Source: Anaerolineae bacterium
GTDB lineage: Bacteria; Chloroflexota; Anaerolineae; Aggregatilineales; UBA2796
DNA length: 21,557 bases
Direction: 5' to 3'
NCBI GenBank assembly: GCA_020851855.1
Contig: JADZBY010000234.1
Coordinates: 1-21,557, forward strand
Shown here one piece after another: positions 1-7,398 of this stretch; the first letter of the stretch is position 1; each line of letters opens with the position of its first letter. The translations under genes and the position numbers were made by a program. The notes under the pieces were generated by a model. The model saw nothing but the letters and a program-made list of their open reading frames with translations. It was not told the origin of the DNA and did not search any database.

Positions 1-1007
1 AATTGCAGCGAGGCGTCCAGCAGGCTGGGCGAGTTGACGAACGTATTGCGGTGCATCTGGCCCATGCGCATGAACTCGGCGTGCTCCAGGCCGGGGATCA
101 TACGAAGGACGCGCTCTTGCTCGCCAAAGCGCAGGTTAGTCTGGAAGCCGACGATGTTATACAGCGTGCCCGCCAGGTTGTCGCGGCGAAGCTGGACGAC
201 GGCCCACGGGCGGTGGCCGGTGCGTGGATCGCGCAGGCCAACCGGGCGCATCGGGCCATAGGCGAGCGCCTCTTTGCCGCGCCGCGCCATCTGCTCGATG
301 GGCAGGCAGCCTTCGAAGAAGTGCGGGTCTTCGCGCTCGAAGTCGTGCAGCGTGTACGTCTCCGCGCCGAGCAGCGCCTCGACAAAACGCTCGTATTCCT
401 CGCGGTTCATCGGGCAATTCAGGTAATCGCCCTTGGCATCGTCGCCGCGCTGGTAGCGGCTGGCGCGGAAGGCGATGGACATGTCGATGGACTCGGCGGT
501 CACGATGGGCGAGATGGCGTCGTAGAAGTACAGGTACTCGTCACCCACCAGCCGCGCAATGTCCGCCGCCAGCGCGTCGGCAGTGAGCGGCCCGGACGCG
601 ATCACGGCAGGCGAGTCCGGCGCGCGCCTCACTTCTTCGCGCACGATGCGCAGGTTAGGGTGCGATTCGAGCGCGCCGGTCACTTCCTGGGCAAAGCGCT
701 CGCGGTCCACGGCCAGCGCGCCGCCCGCCGGCACGGCGGCTCGTTCCGCCGCACGCATCAACAGCGAGTCCATCCGGCGCAATTCGTTCTTCAAGAGGCC
801 CGGCGCGCGGTCGGGCAGGTCCGATCCGAGCGAGTTGCTGCACACCAGCTCTGCCAGGTGCTTGGTCTGGTGGGCGGGCGTCATGCGGGCCGGCCTCATC
901 TCGTACAGGGCGGTGCGAATGCCACGCTCGGCGGCCTGCCACGCGGCTTCTGTGCCCGCCAGCCCACCGCCAACCACGATCAACTCCGCATCAAAAGGGC
1001 GTTCCAT
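1..1007 (-). CDS. trmFO: TrmFO, folate-dependent tRNA uracil-54 C5-methyltransferase (partial, N-terminal part)
   Basis: Read from the minus strand, the frame opens MERPFDAELIVVGGGLAGTE, an FAD-binding dinucleotide (Rossmann) motif (GGGLAG) at residues 13-18. It continues with family hallmarks such as YEMRP (about 35-39), LVCSNSLGSD (about 53-62) and LKNELRRMDSL. About 335 codons are visible without a stop, and the frame runs off the left edge; the family is usually about 430-470 residues, so roughly the last quarter is missing. TrmFO uses methylenetetrahydrofolate and FADH2 to make ribothymidine at position 54 of the tRNA T-loop. The start is the ATG whose complement is at 1005-1007. Only a weak purine stretch precedes it, and a TACAAT -10 lies about 34 bases upstream. 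The related protein MnmG (GidA) is larger and opens differently, so TrmFO is the better call. Confidence 0.93.
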   Translation of the reverse strand, partial: MERPFDAELIVVGGGLAGTEAAWQAAERGIRTALYEMRPARMTPAHQTKHLAELVCSNSLGSDLPDRAPGLLKNELRRMDSLLMRAAERAAVPAGGALAVDRERFAQEVTGALESHPNLRIVREEVRRAPDSPAVIASGPLTADALAADIARLVGDEYLYFYDAISPIVTAESIDMSIAFRASRYQRGDDAKGDYLNCPMNREEYERFVEALLGAETYTLHDFEREDPHFFEGCLPIEQMARRGKEALAYGPMRPVGLRDPRTGHRPWAVVQLRRDNLAGTLYNIVGFQTNLRFGEQERVLRMIPGLEHAEFMRMGQMHRNTFVNSPSLLDASLQ

Positions 1008-1040
1008 GTGCTCACACTCGTCTCTCACGCTGAAAGGTCC

Positions 1041-1046
1041 ATTGTA
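1041..1046 (-). promoter_or_regulatory. Probable -10 box (TACAAT) of trmFO
   Basis: The minus strand reads TACAAT here. Transcription would start near 1034 and give a leader of about 27 bases. No convincing -35 is seen at 16-18 bp, so this rests on the -10 box and its placement alone. Confidence 0.4.
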
Positions 1047-1100
1047 CGGCACAAACGCAGCGGGAAACAGGGCAGGCTAGGGGGGCCTGGCCGGATCAGG

Positions 1101-1106
1101 TATAAT
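1101..1106 (+). promoter_or_regulatory. Possible -10 box (TATAAT) for the 1145-2202 gene pair
   Basis: A perfect TATAAT sits about 39 bases before the likely start codon at 1145, in the divergent gap after trmFO. The expected -35 position is G-rich and does not match TTGACA, and no extended TG is present. The call rests on the -10 and its position. Confidence 0.4.
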
Positions 1107-1144
1107 GGCAGCGAAAAGAGCGCATGTCCAGCAGGAGCACGCCG

Positions 1145-1603
1145 ATGCGCACTCGATTTGACGTGGCAATTTACGACCGGGACGCGCGGCTGACACTCAT
1201 CGTCGAGGTCAAAGTGCGGCGGCTGGGCATGACGGCTGCCTGGGCGGCGGCGCTGCGCAAAGATCTGCGCGAGTCTGGCTTTCTGCCTGACGTGCCGTAC
1301 TTTCTTCTGGCCCTGCCCGAACGCTTCTTCCTCTGGGCGGGTAGCGAGCTGCCGGATGACGCCCCACCGACCTACGAAATCGACCCCGCGCCCATCCTCG
1401 ACTGGTATCTCGGTGACGCCGGGATCGAAGCCCACGAACTCGATGTCGAAAGCCTGGGGATGGTCGTCAATGCCTGGCTGAACCGCGTCACGCTCACGCG
1501 CGAGTTCGGGGATGTACGCCCCGAAAACGTCCACTGGCTGAAAGAGTCAGGACTCTACGACGCCATCCAGCGCGGTCACATCGCCTTCCACGAAGCGGCA
1601 TGA
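1145..1603 (+). CDS. Small PD-(D/E)XK nuclease-like protein, paired with a PIN-domain gene
   Basis: A 152-residue soluble protein. Its opening, RFDVAIYD then LTLIVEVKVRR, gives Asp7 followed by Glu21-Val-Lys23, the D...(E/D)xK arrangement of PD-(D/E)XK endonuclease folds as seen in HSDR-N-like proteins. A region around residues 46-65 (PDVPYFLLALPERFFLW) follows. I infer a nuclease-like fold; activity is not shown. The start at 1145 is preferred to the in-frame ATG at 1124 because AGGAG at 1133-1137 stands 7 bases before it. The stop overlaps the start of the PIN gene by 4 bp (ATGA), so the two are translationally coupled. The composition matches the GC-rich flanks. It could also be a non-catalytic partner or antitoxin for the PIN protein. 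Confidence 0.7.
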   Translation: MRTRFDVAIYDRDARLTLIVEVKVRRLGMTAAWAAALRKDLRESGFLPDVPYFLLALPERFFLWAGSELPDDAPPTYEIDPAPILDWYLGDAGIEAHELDVESLGMVVNAWLNRVTLTREFGDVRPENVHWLKESGLYDAIQRGHIAFHEAA

Positions 1604-2202
1604 ACATTTACGTCGAATCAAACTTCATCCTCGAAATGGCGCTCATGCAGGAAGAGCACCAGGCCTGCACCGACATTCTTGATCTGTGCCGTCAAGGCCG
1701 GGCAACGCTCCACCTTCCCGCTTTTGCTTTTGTCGAGTCCCGGGCGAACCTGCTCCGGCGTAAGAGAGAGCGTGCGCAGATTCAGAAGAGCCTCGAACTC
1801 CAACTGGCGCAACTGGGCCGTTCTGAGTTGTTCCGGGCCGATGTGGATACCTCACGCGCGATAATCCCGCTCTTGGCCCGCAGCAGCGTGGACGAGGAAG
1901 TACGCTTCAGCCAGGTGATCGCCGATTTGCTCAGCCAAGCGACGATTATCCCACTCACGGCAGAAACGATCCGGTCGGCGCAGGTCTACGAGGACATTTT
2001 CAGACAGGTTCAGGATGCGACAGTGTTTGCCTCGATTGTCTCCCATCTGGGCGACGCGCGCCCGGCGGTAAGTTGCTTCCTCAACCGCAACAGCGAAGAT
2101 TTTGACATCACCGATGTGAAGCGTATCCTGGCGGACCTGAAATGCAGGACGCTGCTCAGCTTTCGTGATGGTCTTTCTTACATCCGCAGCCAAATCTCAT
2201 AA
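1600..2202 (+). CDS. PIN-domain protein (putative ribonuclease)
   Basis: A 200-residue protein opening MNIYVESNFILEMAL, the first strand of a PIN domain in which the usual acidic residue is Glu6 rather than Asp. Other expected acidic positions are Glu46 (AFVESRANLLRRK), Asp139 (QDATVFASIV) and a final N/D pair at about 164-167 (NRNSEDF), giving a plausible metal-binding set for single-strand RNA cleavage. It is longer than a typical VapC (about 130 residues) because of a charged helical insert at about 50-115. It overlaps the upstream PD-(D/E)XK-like gene by 4 bp. The partner is not a known VapB-type DNA-binding antitoxin, so calling it a toxin-antitoxin pair would be inference. The next gene begins 6 bases after the stop. 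Confidence 0.78.
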   Translation: MNIYVESNFILEMALMQEEHQACTDILDLCRQGRATLHLPAFAFVESRANLLRRKRERAQIQKSLELQLAQLGRSELFRADVDTSRAIIPLLARSSVDEEVRFSQVIADLLSQATIIPLTAETIRSAQVYEDIFRQVQDATVFASIVSHLGDARPAVSCFLNRNSEDFDITDVKRILADLKCRTLLSFRDGLSYIRSQIS

Positions 2203-2208
2203 CGAACT

Positions 2209-4143
2209 ATGGCGCTACATACCCGCTTCCGATTCCCGAAACGTGTGTTGACGCTGCCCCGCCCGCCGTTGTGGCTTGTGCCACGCGGCGCGCCCGCCAT
2301 CGTCGCCGGGCGGATCGGGCCGCGCCCGGTGCGCGTGCCGCTGGCGCTGCTCGTCGGCATCTTGCTCGTCATCTTCGCCAGCCGGGTGGCGCGCCTGCCG
2401 ACGCTGAACATGGAGAAGGATGAGGCGTGGTCCACCTGGATCACGCTCGGCAGCGTCCAACAAACGCTCGACTGGGTGGGCTACGACTGGCCCGTCGGGT
2501 TCTTCCTGCAACTGCACGCCTGGCGCGCCCTGACCGGCATCACGCCCTTTGGCCTGCGCATCCTGATCGTGCTGACCATGCTCGTCGGCGCGGCGCTCGT
2601 CTTCCGGCTGGCGCGACGGCTGTTCGGCGTACAGGCCGGGCTGCTGGCCATGCTTGCTTTCGGCGCGTTCGGCTACATCCTGTTCATCAGCACCATCGTG
2701 CGCGGCTACATGCTCAATGTGGCGCTCTTCGTGCTGGCGCTCTTGCTGGCCAAGCGCTATTTTGACCGGCCTCACTGGCGGCGGGCGCTGTGGGTGGCGC
2801 TCACCTTCGCGGCGATGATCTACGTGCACACCACCGCCGTGTTCGCCATCGGCATGGTCGGGCTGTACACGCTGATCGCCTATCCGGGCCTGCGGATGTG
2901 GATCGCGCGCTGGATTCTGCCGGGCCTGGTCACCGCCATCCTGTGCGCGCCGGAGATCGCCAACCGGCTGTACGTATACGGCGTCAAGCGCGACATCGTA
3001 GACCGCTTTTTCCCCTACGCGCCGCCCGGCGAGCGGCTGGCCAACCACTACCTGGATTATTTCGGGCAACAACCGGCGCTCTGGGCGGCGCTGTTCCTGA
3101 TCGCGGCGCTGCTCATCGTGGAGCGCTTCCGGATCGAGCGGCGCGTCGTGGCGCTGGCGGTGTGGATGCTCATGCCCGTGGCGCTCATGCCCATCACGGC
3201 GAACATCGACGCCTTCAATGCGCGCCATCTGGCCTGGGTCATGGTCGGCTTCGCGCTGTGGATCGGCTGGGGGCTTGCGCAGCTGCCGCGCGCCGCGAAG
3301 ATCGGTATGGCGGTGGTGCTGGCCGCGCTCATGTTCGACCACATTCCCCTCAACGAGCGCTACGAGACGGTCCCGCGCATTCCGTTCGTGACCAGTTTCA
3401 GTACGCTTCAGCACGAGTGGCGCAACGGCGACGCCATCGTGCGCGACCTCGACTGCCGGGGCTGCCCGCCGATTGATATGGAAGAATGGGACTACTTCAC
3501 GCGGGCGTACTTTCCCAACGGCCTGACCTTCATCGACGCGGCGCAGGCGGCAGTATCGGCTGACTCACCCGTTGCGTACCGGCGCGTGTGGTACGTAGCC
3601 TACGAGGGCAACGAAGCGCCCGACGCGCTGGCCGCCGTCGCCAATGGCCGCGCCGTGAGCCGCGAATTTGGCGAAGAGTCGTTCTTCTGGCGGCTGTACG
3701 AAGCGCCGCCCGACCCGCTCGGTGTGCTCTTTGAGAACGGGATGCGCTTTCACGGGGCGGAAATCCTGAACGACGCCAATCTGTCGCTCGTGTGGCGCGA
3801 GGGCGATACGGTGCGGCTCCGGCTGTGGTGGTCGGCGGATGCGCCCGTTGCGCTCGATTACAGCGTGGGCGCGTACAGCTGGAGCGACGAGCGCGGCGGC
3901 GTCATGTCCCAGGTGGACGGTCCGCCCATGCTCTTGAACGGCCCGCCGGAGACGAGCCGCTGGCAGCCGGGCCAGATGTACATCGAAGAGCGTGAGTTGG
4001 AGCTGCCCTATCCGCTGGCGACCGGCGCATATGGCATCCGGCTGGCGGTGTACCAGTGGTGGGACGGCGTGCGCATCCCCGCGCCGGGCACGGACGAGAA
4101 CACCATGCTGCGCCTGGGCAACGTGTGGGTCAAGGCGTGGTAA
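2209..4143 (+). CDS. GT39-type polytopic membrane glycosyltransferase (GT-C fold)
   Basis: A 644-residue protein. A first membrane helix (about 44-60) is followed by a loop carrying Asp71-Glu72 (NMEKDEAW), the acidic pair expected in the first external loop of GT-C enzymes of the PMT/ArnT type, and then DWPVGFFLQLHAW (93-105), the usual position of the P-[LP]-x-[FY] stretch. About eight to ten further hydrophobic segments run to about residue 380. The last 250 residues are soluble, probably extracytoplasmic, and include a beta-rich part (about 510-640). Members transfer sugars from polyprenyl-phosphate donors onto protein or lipid; the substrate here is unknown. The start at 2209 lies 6 bases after the PIN stop with no clear Shine-Dalgarno, so either coupling or a later start is possible. 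Confidence 0.8.
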   Translation: MALHTRFRFPKRVLTLPRPPLWLVPRGAPAIVAGRIGPRPVRVPLALLVGILLVIFASRVARLPTLNMEKDEAWSTWITLGSVQQTLDWVGYDWPVGFFLQLHAWRALTGITPFGLRILIVLTMLVGAALVFRLARRLFGVQAGLLAMLAFGAFGYILFISTIVRGYMLNVALFVLALLLAKRYFDRPHWRRALWVALTFAAMIYVHTTAVFAIGMVGLYTLIAYPGLRMWIARWILPGLVTAILCAPEIANRLYVYGVKRDIVDRFFPYAPPGERLANHYLDYFGQQPALWAALFLIAALLIVERFRIERRVVALAVWMLMPVALMPITANIDAFNARHLAWVMVGFALWIGWGLAQLPRAAKIGMAVVLAALMFDHIPLNERYETVPRIPFVTSFSTLQHEWRNGDAIVRDLDCRGCPPIDMEEWDYFTRAYFPNGLTFIDAAQAAVSADSPVAYRRVWYVAYEGNEAPDALAAVANGRAVSREFGEESFFWRLYEAPPDPLGVLFENGMRFHGAEILNDANLSLVWREGDTVRLRLWWSADAPVALDYSVGAYSWSDERGGVMSQVDGPPMLLNGPPETSRWQPGQMYIEERELELPYPLATGAYGIRLAVYQWWDGVRIPAPGTDENTMLRLGNVWVKAW

Positions 4144-4155
4144 AGCGAAGCCCAG

Positions 4156-4426
4156 CCCTCGCTCCCCCGACCCCTCTCGCCTTGAGAGAGCCTCGGAGAA
4201 GGAACAAGTGAAGACTGCTTACCTCATCGCCCCGGCCTGACAAGGGTAGGTACTTAATGGAGGGGGCAATTTGAGGGGGTAGCCGTAGCCCCCCTCGAGA
4301 ATCTCTCCCCTTCTCCACGTTGGAGAAGGGAGAAAAAAAGCTCCTCTCCCAAATGAAGAGGGGTTGGGGTGAGGTCAATTCGTGATTTTTCAGCCCCCCT
4401 TCTTACCGAGGGATCGGGGGCGAGGG
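4156..4426 (+). repeat. Intergenic palindromic repeat block with inverted ends (MITE- or REP-like)
   Basis: The gap between the convergent genes holds no gene. Its left end (4156-4173, CCCTCGCTCCCCCGACCC) and right end (4410-4426) are imperfect inverted copies of each other. Inside are a hairpin with GAGGGGG/CCCCCTC arms at 4273-4296, a hairpin at about 4302-4333 with CCTTCTCC/GGAGAAGG arms, and at 4342-4375 a minus-strand copy of the unit also seen at 15797 and 21447 (CCTCACCCC, then CCCTCT, then AGAGG). No transposase is present. The poly-A run after the 4302 hairpin is on the wrong side for a terminator on either strand. Copies appear decayed. Confidence 0.65.
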
Positions 4427-4438
4427 TTTCCAGGCCGC

Positions 4439-6703
4439 CTAGCTTCGGCCATTCCCCCGCAGCCGTCGCACCACGTCCGGCAGGTACGTTACCACGCCGA
4501 GCAGCACGGCCAGGATCAGGCTCAGCGCCAACGGCTGGTTGACGCCTTCCGTCTGGTTGAAGAAGAGCACCGGATCGTAGGTCTGGCCCGTCTCGTAGGC
4601 CAGGTGCGAGCCGTACACCGCCAGGAAGACGCCCAGGCCGCCGCCCAGCATGCGCAGCAGCACGTTCCGCGTCAGCCCGGATGCGAGGGCGAACCCGGCG
4701 ATGAAGACGATGATCGGCCCAACCAGCCAGATCACGTTATCCACCGGCTCCGGATTGAAGTAGTAATACTGCCGCAGCACGATGAACAGCAGCGCCGAGA
4801 ACAGGCTGCCCACCACGAGCGCCAGCAGAATACGCCCGATACGATTCCAGGCCCTCAGCCGCGCCGCCAGCTCCGAGGCGAACAGCACCGCCAGCCCGGC
4901 CAGCGCCCCGTACAGCGCGCCGCTGGCTATCGCGTTGCCCACCGCCTGCTGAAAGAGCAATTCGCGCTCGCCATACTGGAAAAACTGGATGGCGGCAAAG
5001 CCGAGGCCGAAGCCGAGCGCCGCGCCGAGATAGCGCGCCAGCAGCCCACGCCGAAAGAACTGGCGCAGCGAGAGCAGGCCGAAGGTGCGCGCCCGCAAAC
5101 CCTGCTCCACGCCGGGCGGCAGGCTGGGCGCTTCGTCGCGGATGGCGATCAGCGCCTCGCGGGCCGTCGCGCTACCCTCGGCGGCGTGCTGCGCCACCTT
5201 GCGCGCCGCATTCCCCGCGCGAATCCGCCCGATGGCCCGCGCCGCCGCCTGGGCGACCGAGTCTGCCGGGCCGCGCGAGGCCAGCGTGAGCGGGCGCGCG
5301 GCGTCGTTTGAGGCCAGATCGGCCAGCACGTTGTCGATCACCTCGCCGAACGCGAAATCGCGCCATGCTGTCGCCTTCTCCGCCCGCGCTTCGAGCAACC
5401 GCACACCCGCCAGCCGCACCGCCGGCTCCGGATCGCGGTGAATGATGGTCGCCACACGGATCGGGATGGCGGGCGGGTGCGAGTCGGGGATACTCTCCAA
5501 CCGCTCGATGGCGCGCAGCCGGGCCGAGGCCAGTTCGCTGCTGAGCGTCTGGAGCGCCACAGCGCGCTGTTCAGCCACGCTGCCCGCCTGTTCCCACCAG
5601 TAATCCAGGTTGTGGCCGTGTTCGAGCGCGCCACGCAGCATCAGGCGGCGCGCGGCCTCGTCCAGCGACATGCCCAATTCGTCGCCCACGCTGTAGAACG
5701 AATCGACGTACTTGAAATCTTCCTCGTACAGCCGGAACCGCCCCGCGCCATCCGCCCATTTTTCCAGCGCCCCGGCGAAAAGCCGCTCGGCTTCGACCTG
5801 CGCCTGGTACGCCGGGTCGGAGATGGGCAGCAGCGTCAGCAGGCCGTCATCGATAGCCTCGGCGGCGCTGGCTTCCAGCGTGCGCTGGGCGGCGCGCAGG
5901 GCCTCGATCACGGCCATGGCCGACGGGTAGCGGTCTGCCGGGTCATAGGCCGTCGTGCGGCGCAGCACTTCGGCCACGGCGTGCGGCGCGTCGTCCGGCA
6001 CGGGCAGCGCGGCGCGGCTGATCATCTGCGCCAGATTCCAGTGCTGGTTTCCGGCGGCGGGCACGTCTTTGGTCAGCATCTCGTAAAGCAGGATGCCGAA
6101 GGCGTAGATGTCGCTGCGGTGATCGACCGGCTCACCACGAAGCTGTTCGGGCGACATGTAGGCCAGCGTGCCCGATCCACTCTGCTGGCTGGGATCGCCG
6201 ATAGTCACCGACAGCCCGAAGTCCGCCAGATAGGGGCGGTGCTGGGCGTCGAGAAGCACATTCACGCTCTTGATGTCGCGGTGTACGATGCGATGCTGGT
6301 GGGCCATATCCAGCGCGTCGGCGAGCGGCTCAGCCAGCTTGATCAGCCGGTCCAGGTCCACCTTTTCGCGGTTGATCAGCTTGCGCAGCGTGCCGCCCGC
6401 CATGTAGCGCATGACGATATATAGCCAGTTGCCGCGCTGGCCAAAGCTGTAAATGGGCAGGATGTTCGGGTGTTCCAGTTCCGCGATGATCTTCGCCTCA
6501 CTGCGGAAGCGGGCGGCTTGCTCGTCCGCGCCGATGGTAGCCATTGACGAGCCGGGCGCGACGATGGGAGCGGTCAGGTCGATGGTCTTCACCGCTACCA
6601 TGCGTTTGAGCTGTTCGTCTTCGGCGGACCAGACGGCGGCCTGCCCGCCCTGGCCGATCTGTTCGATGAGCACGTAGTTTTCGATGCGGTCGCCTGGCTG
6701 CAT
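4439..6703 (-). CDS. Membrane-anchored Hanks-type Ser/Thr protein kinase
   Basis: A 754-residue protein. The kinase domain (about 8-275) is complete: glycine loop GQGGQA (17-22), Lys39 in VAVK, Glu69 of helix C, catalytic loop HRDIKSVN (141-148), DFG 161-163, activation-segment SPE 184-186 and Asp198 in RSDIYAFG. Residues about 280-545 are soluble and helical, with a stretch around 410-530 resembling HEAT-type repeats (DPEPAVRLAGVRLLEA). The C-terminus has about six membrane helices (roughly 556-575, 588-610, 621-644, 656-676, 681-703, 722-742), unlike the common one-helix/PASTA layout. ATG at 6701-6703 is preceded by GGGAG at 9 bases. It is divergent from the tmRNA gene. The substrate and sensed signal are unknown. 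Confidence 0.93.
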   Translation of the reverse strand: MQPGDRIENYVLIEQIGQGGQAAVWSAEDEQLKRMVAVKTIDLTAPIVAPGSSMATIGADEQAARFRSEAKIIAELEHPNILPIYSFGQRGNWLYIVMRYMAGGTLRKLINREKVDLDRLIKLAEPLADALDMAHQHRIVHRDIKSVNVLLDAQHRPYLADFGLSVTIGDPSQQSGSGTLAYMSPEQLRGEPVDHRSDIYAFGILLYEMLTKDVPAAGNQHWNLAQMISRAALPVPDDAPHAVAEVLRRTTAYDPADRYPSAMAVIEALRAAQRTLEASAAEAIDDGLLTLLPISDPAYQAQVEAERLFAGALEKWADGAGRFRLYEEDFKYVDSFYSVGDELGMSLDEAARRLMLRGALEHGHNLDYWWEQAGSVAEQRAVALQTLSSELASARLRAIERLESIPDSHPPAIPIRVATIIHRDPEPAVRLAGVRLLEARAEKATAWRDFAFGEVIDNVLADLASNDAARPLTLASRGPADSVAQAAARAIGRIRAGNAARKVAQHAAEGSATAREALIAIRDEAPSLPPGVEQGLRARTFGLLSLRQFFRRGLLARYLGAALGFGLGFAAIQFFQYGERELLFQQAVGNAIASGALYGALAGLAVLFASELAARLRAWNRIGRILLALVVGSLFSALLFIVLRQYYYFNPEPVDNVIWLVGPIIVFIAGFALASGLTRNVLLRMLGGGLGVFLAVYGSHLAYETGQTYDPVLFFNQTEGVNQPLALSLILAVLLGVVTYLPDVVRRLRGNGRS

Positions 6704-6757
6704 GTTGAGCTACTCCCGCTGAATGGCGCGCGGACACGGCGCAGAGGCCTGTTCCCC

Positions 6758-6763
6758 AGTATA
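6758..6763 (-). promoter_or_regulatory. Probable -10 box (TATACT) of the kinase gene
   Basis: The minus strand reads TATACT, about 54 bases before the kinase ATG, implying a leader of about 47 bases. No matching -35 is obvious. It lies back-to-back with the tmRNA promoter at 6827. Confidence 0.4.
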
Positions 6764-6826
6764 CCGCCAACCGCTGCAACGGGCGCGGCGGCGGGCAGAT
6801 TCGCTCTCCACTTTTCCGCACTTCTG

Positions 6827-6835
6827 TGCTATACT
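6827..6835 (+). promoter_or_regulatory. Extended -10 promoter of the tmRNA gene
   Basis: TGCTATACT is a TGn extended -10 with TATACT. It predicts transcription start about 6842, a few bases before the mature 5' end at 6850. The -35 region is poor, as is usual for extended -10 promoters. Confidence 0.6.
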
Positions 6836-6849
6836 CTTTCGCGTATCAC

Positions 6850-7237
6850 GGGGGTGAAATAGGTTCGACAGGGGAAGCTGAGCGTTTGCTGCAAGCCGAG
6901 GCGCATGTCCTCGTAAAAACGTGCAAAACCTTAAGTGCCAACAGCACTTCCCCGCGTCTCGCTCTCGCTGCGTAAGTAGCGGTGGCGAACGCCGATAGCC
7001 CTGCGGGGTTATCCGTCTGCCATCCGTCGGGCCTGGTCGGCGGGTGTCGCAGGCGTGACCAATATCAGGCTGCTGCGTTGTGACGCCGATAAACAGCGCT
7101 TAAGATCATCGGATAGCCGGGTGCGAGACCCTGTCAGCCGGGGCTGCGCCGGGCGAAAAAACAAATAGCCTGACTATGCTTGTAGACGCATTCGGGAGGG
7201 TTCTTCTGGACGAGGATGGCAGAGTCCTCCACCTCCA
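6850..7237 (+). ncRNA. ssrA: Transfer-messenger RNA (one-piece tmRNA)
   Basis: The tRNA-like 5' end GGGGGTGAAATAGGTTCGAC is diagnostic. GGGGGTG (6850-6856) pairs over seven bases with CACCTCC (7230-7236); discriminator A is 7237 and CCA is not encoded. The long helix joining both ends is visible (GCGT 6882-6885 with ACGC 7186-7189; CTGCAAGC 6889-6896 with GCTTGTAG 7178-7185). The tag frame starts at GCC 6937 and ends TAA 6973-6975, giving ANSTSPRLALAA, whose LAA end is the usual ClpXP degron. With SmpB, tmRNA rescues stalled ribosomes and tags the unfinished protein. Oddity: the T-arm has a good stem (GAGGA 7212-7216 with TCCTC 7225-7229), but the loop is an eight-base TGGCAGAG instead of the seven-base TTCRANY. 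Confidence 0.96.
6937..6975 (+). other. tmRNA proteolysis-tag reading frame
   Basis: The frame from GCC at 6937 reads ANSTSPRLALAA and ends in TAA. The resume codon follows TTAAGT, similar to the UAGUC-type context upstream of tags in other tmRNAs. The terminal ALAA is the protease-recognised end. Confidence 0.9.
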
Positions 7238-7246
7238 CTCGACACG

Positions 7247-7283
7247 ACAGGCTCCGCACGCGCGGGGCCTGTTGCGTTATTTG
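7247..7283 (+). terminator. Terminator hairpin after tmRNA
   Basis: ACAGGCTCCGC (7247-7257) pairs with GCGGGGCCTGT (7262-7272) over 11 bp with one G-T pair and loop ACGC. A short T-containing tail (TGCGTTATTTGT) follows. It separates the tmRNA from the island operon. Confidence 0.7.
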
Positions 7284-7336
7284 TCAAGTTCGGTTGATGC
7301 AAATGAAGCTATGTCCTAATTAGAGAAGAGTAATGA

Positions 7337-7365
7337 TTGACATCACTCCTCTTTTTTGTTACACT
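7337..7365 (+). promoter_or_regulatory. Strong promoter of the island operon
   Basis: TTGACA (7337-7342), a 17-bp spacer, then TACACT (7360-7365) preceded by TGT (7357-7359), making an extended -10. Transcription would start near 7372. This rules out the ATG at 7333 as the start of the first gene and fits a 27-base leader to the ATG at 7399. It is the best promoter by eye in the window. Confidence 0.8.
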
Positions 7366-7398
7366 TTTCACAAAATGATCTATTGTGGAGATAAACGT

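Noticed and set aside
3..1193. Plus-strand frame of 396 codons over trmFO
   Set aside because: It is the antisense shadow of the minus-strand TrmFO frame; the Arg/Ala/His-rich translation has no recognisable domain.
4302..4340. Hairpin plus A-run as a terminator
   Set aside because: The A-run follows the stem on the plus strand, so the T-run would precede the stem on the minus strand; neither orientation gives a stem followed by T.
4382..6424. Long plus-strand frames opposite the kinase (4382-5311 and 5438-6424)
   Set aside because: Antisense shadows in GC-rich DNA; the minus strand has every kinase motif.
7333..7398. Earlier in-frame starts of the thioredoxin-fold gene (7333 and 7375)
   Set aside because: 7333 lies upstream of the predicted transcription start within the promoter; 7375 has no binding site. 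ATG 7399 has GTGGAG at the right distance.
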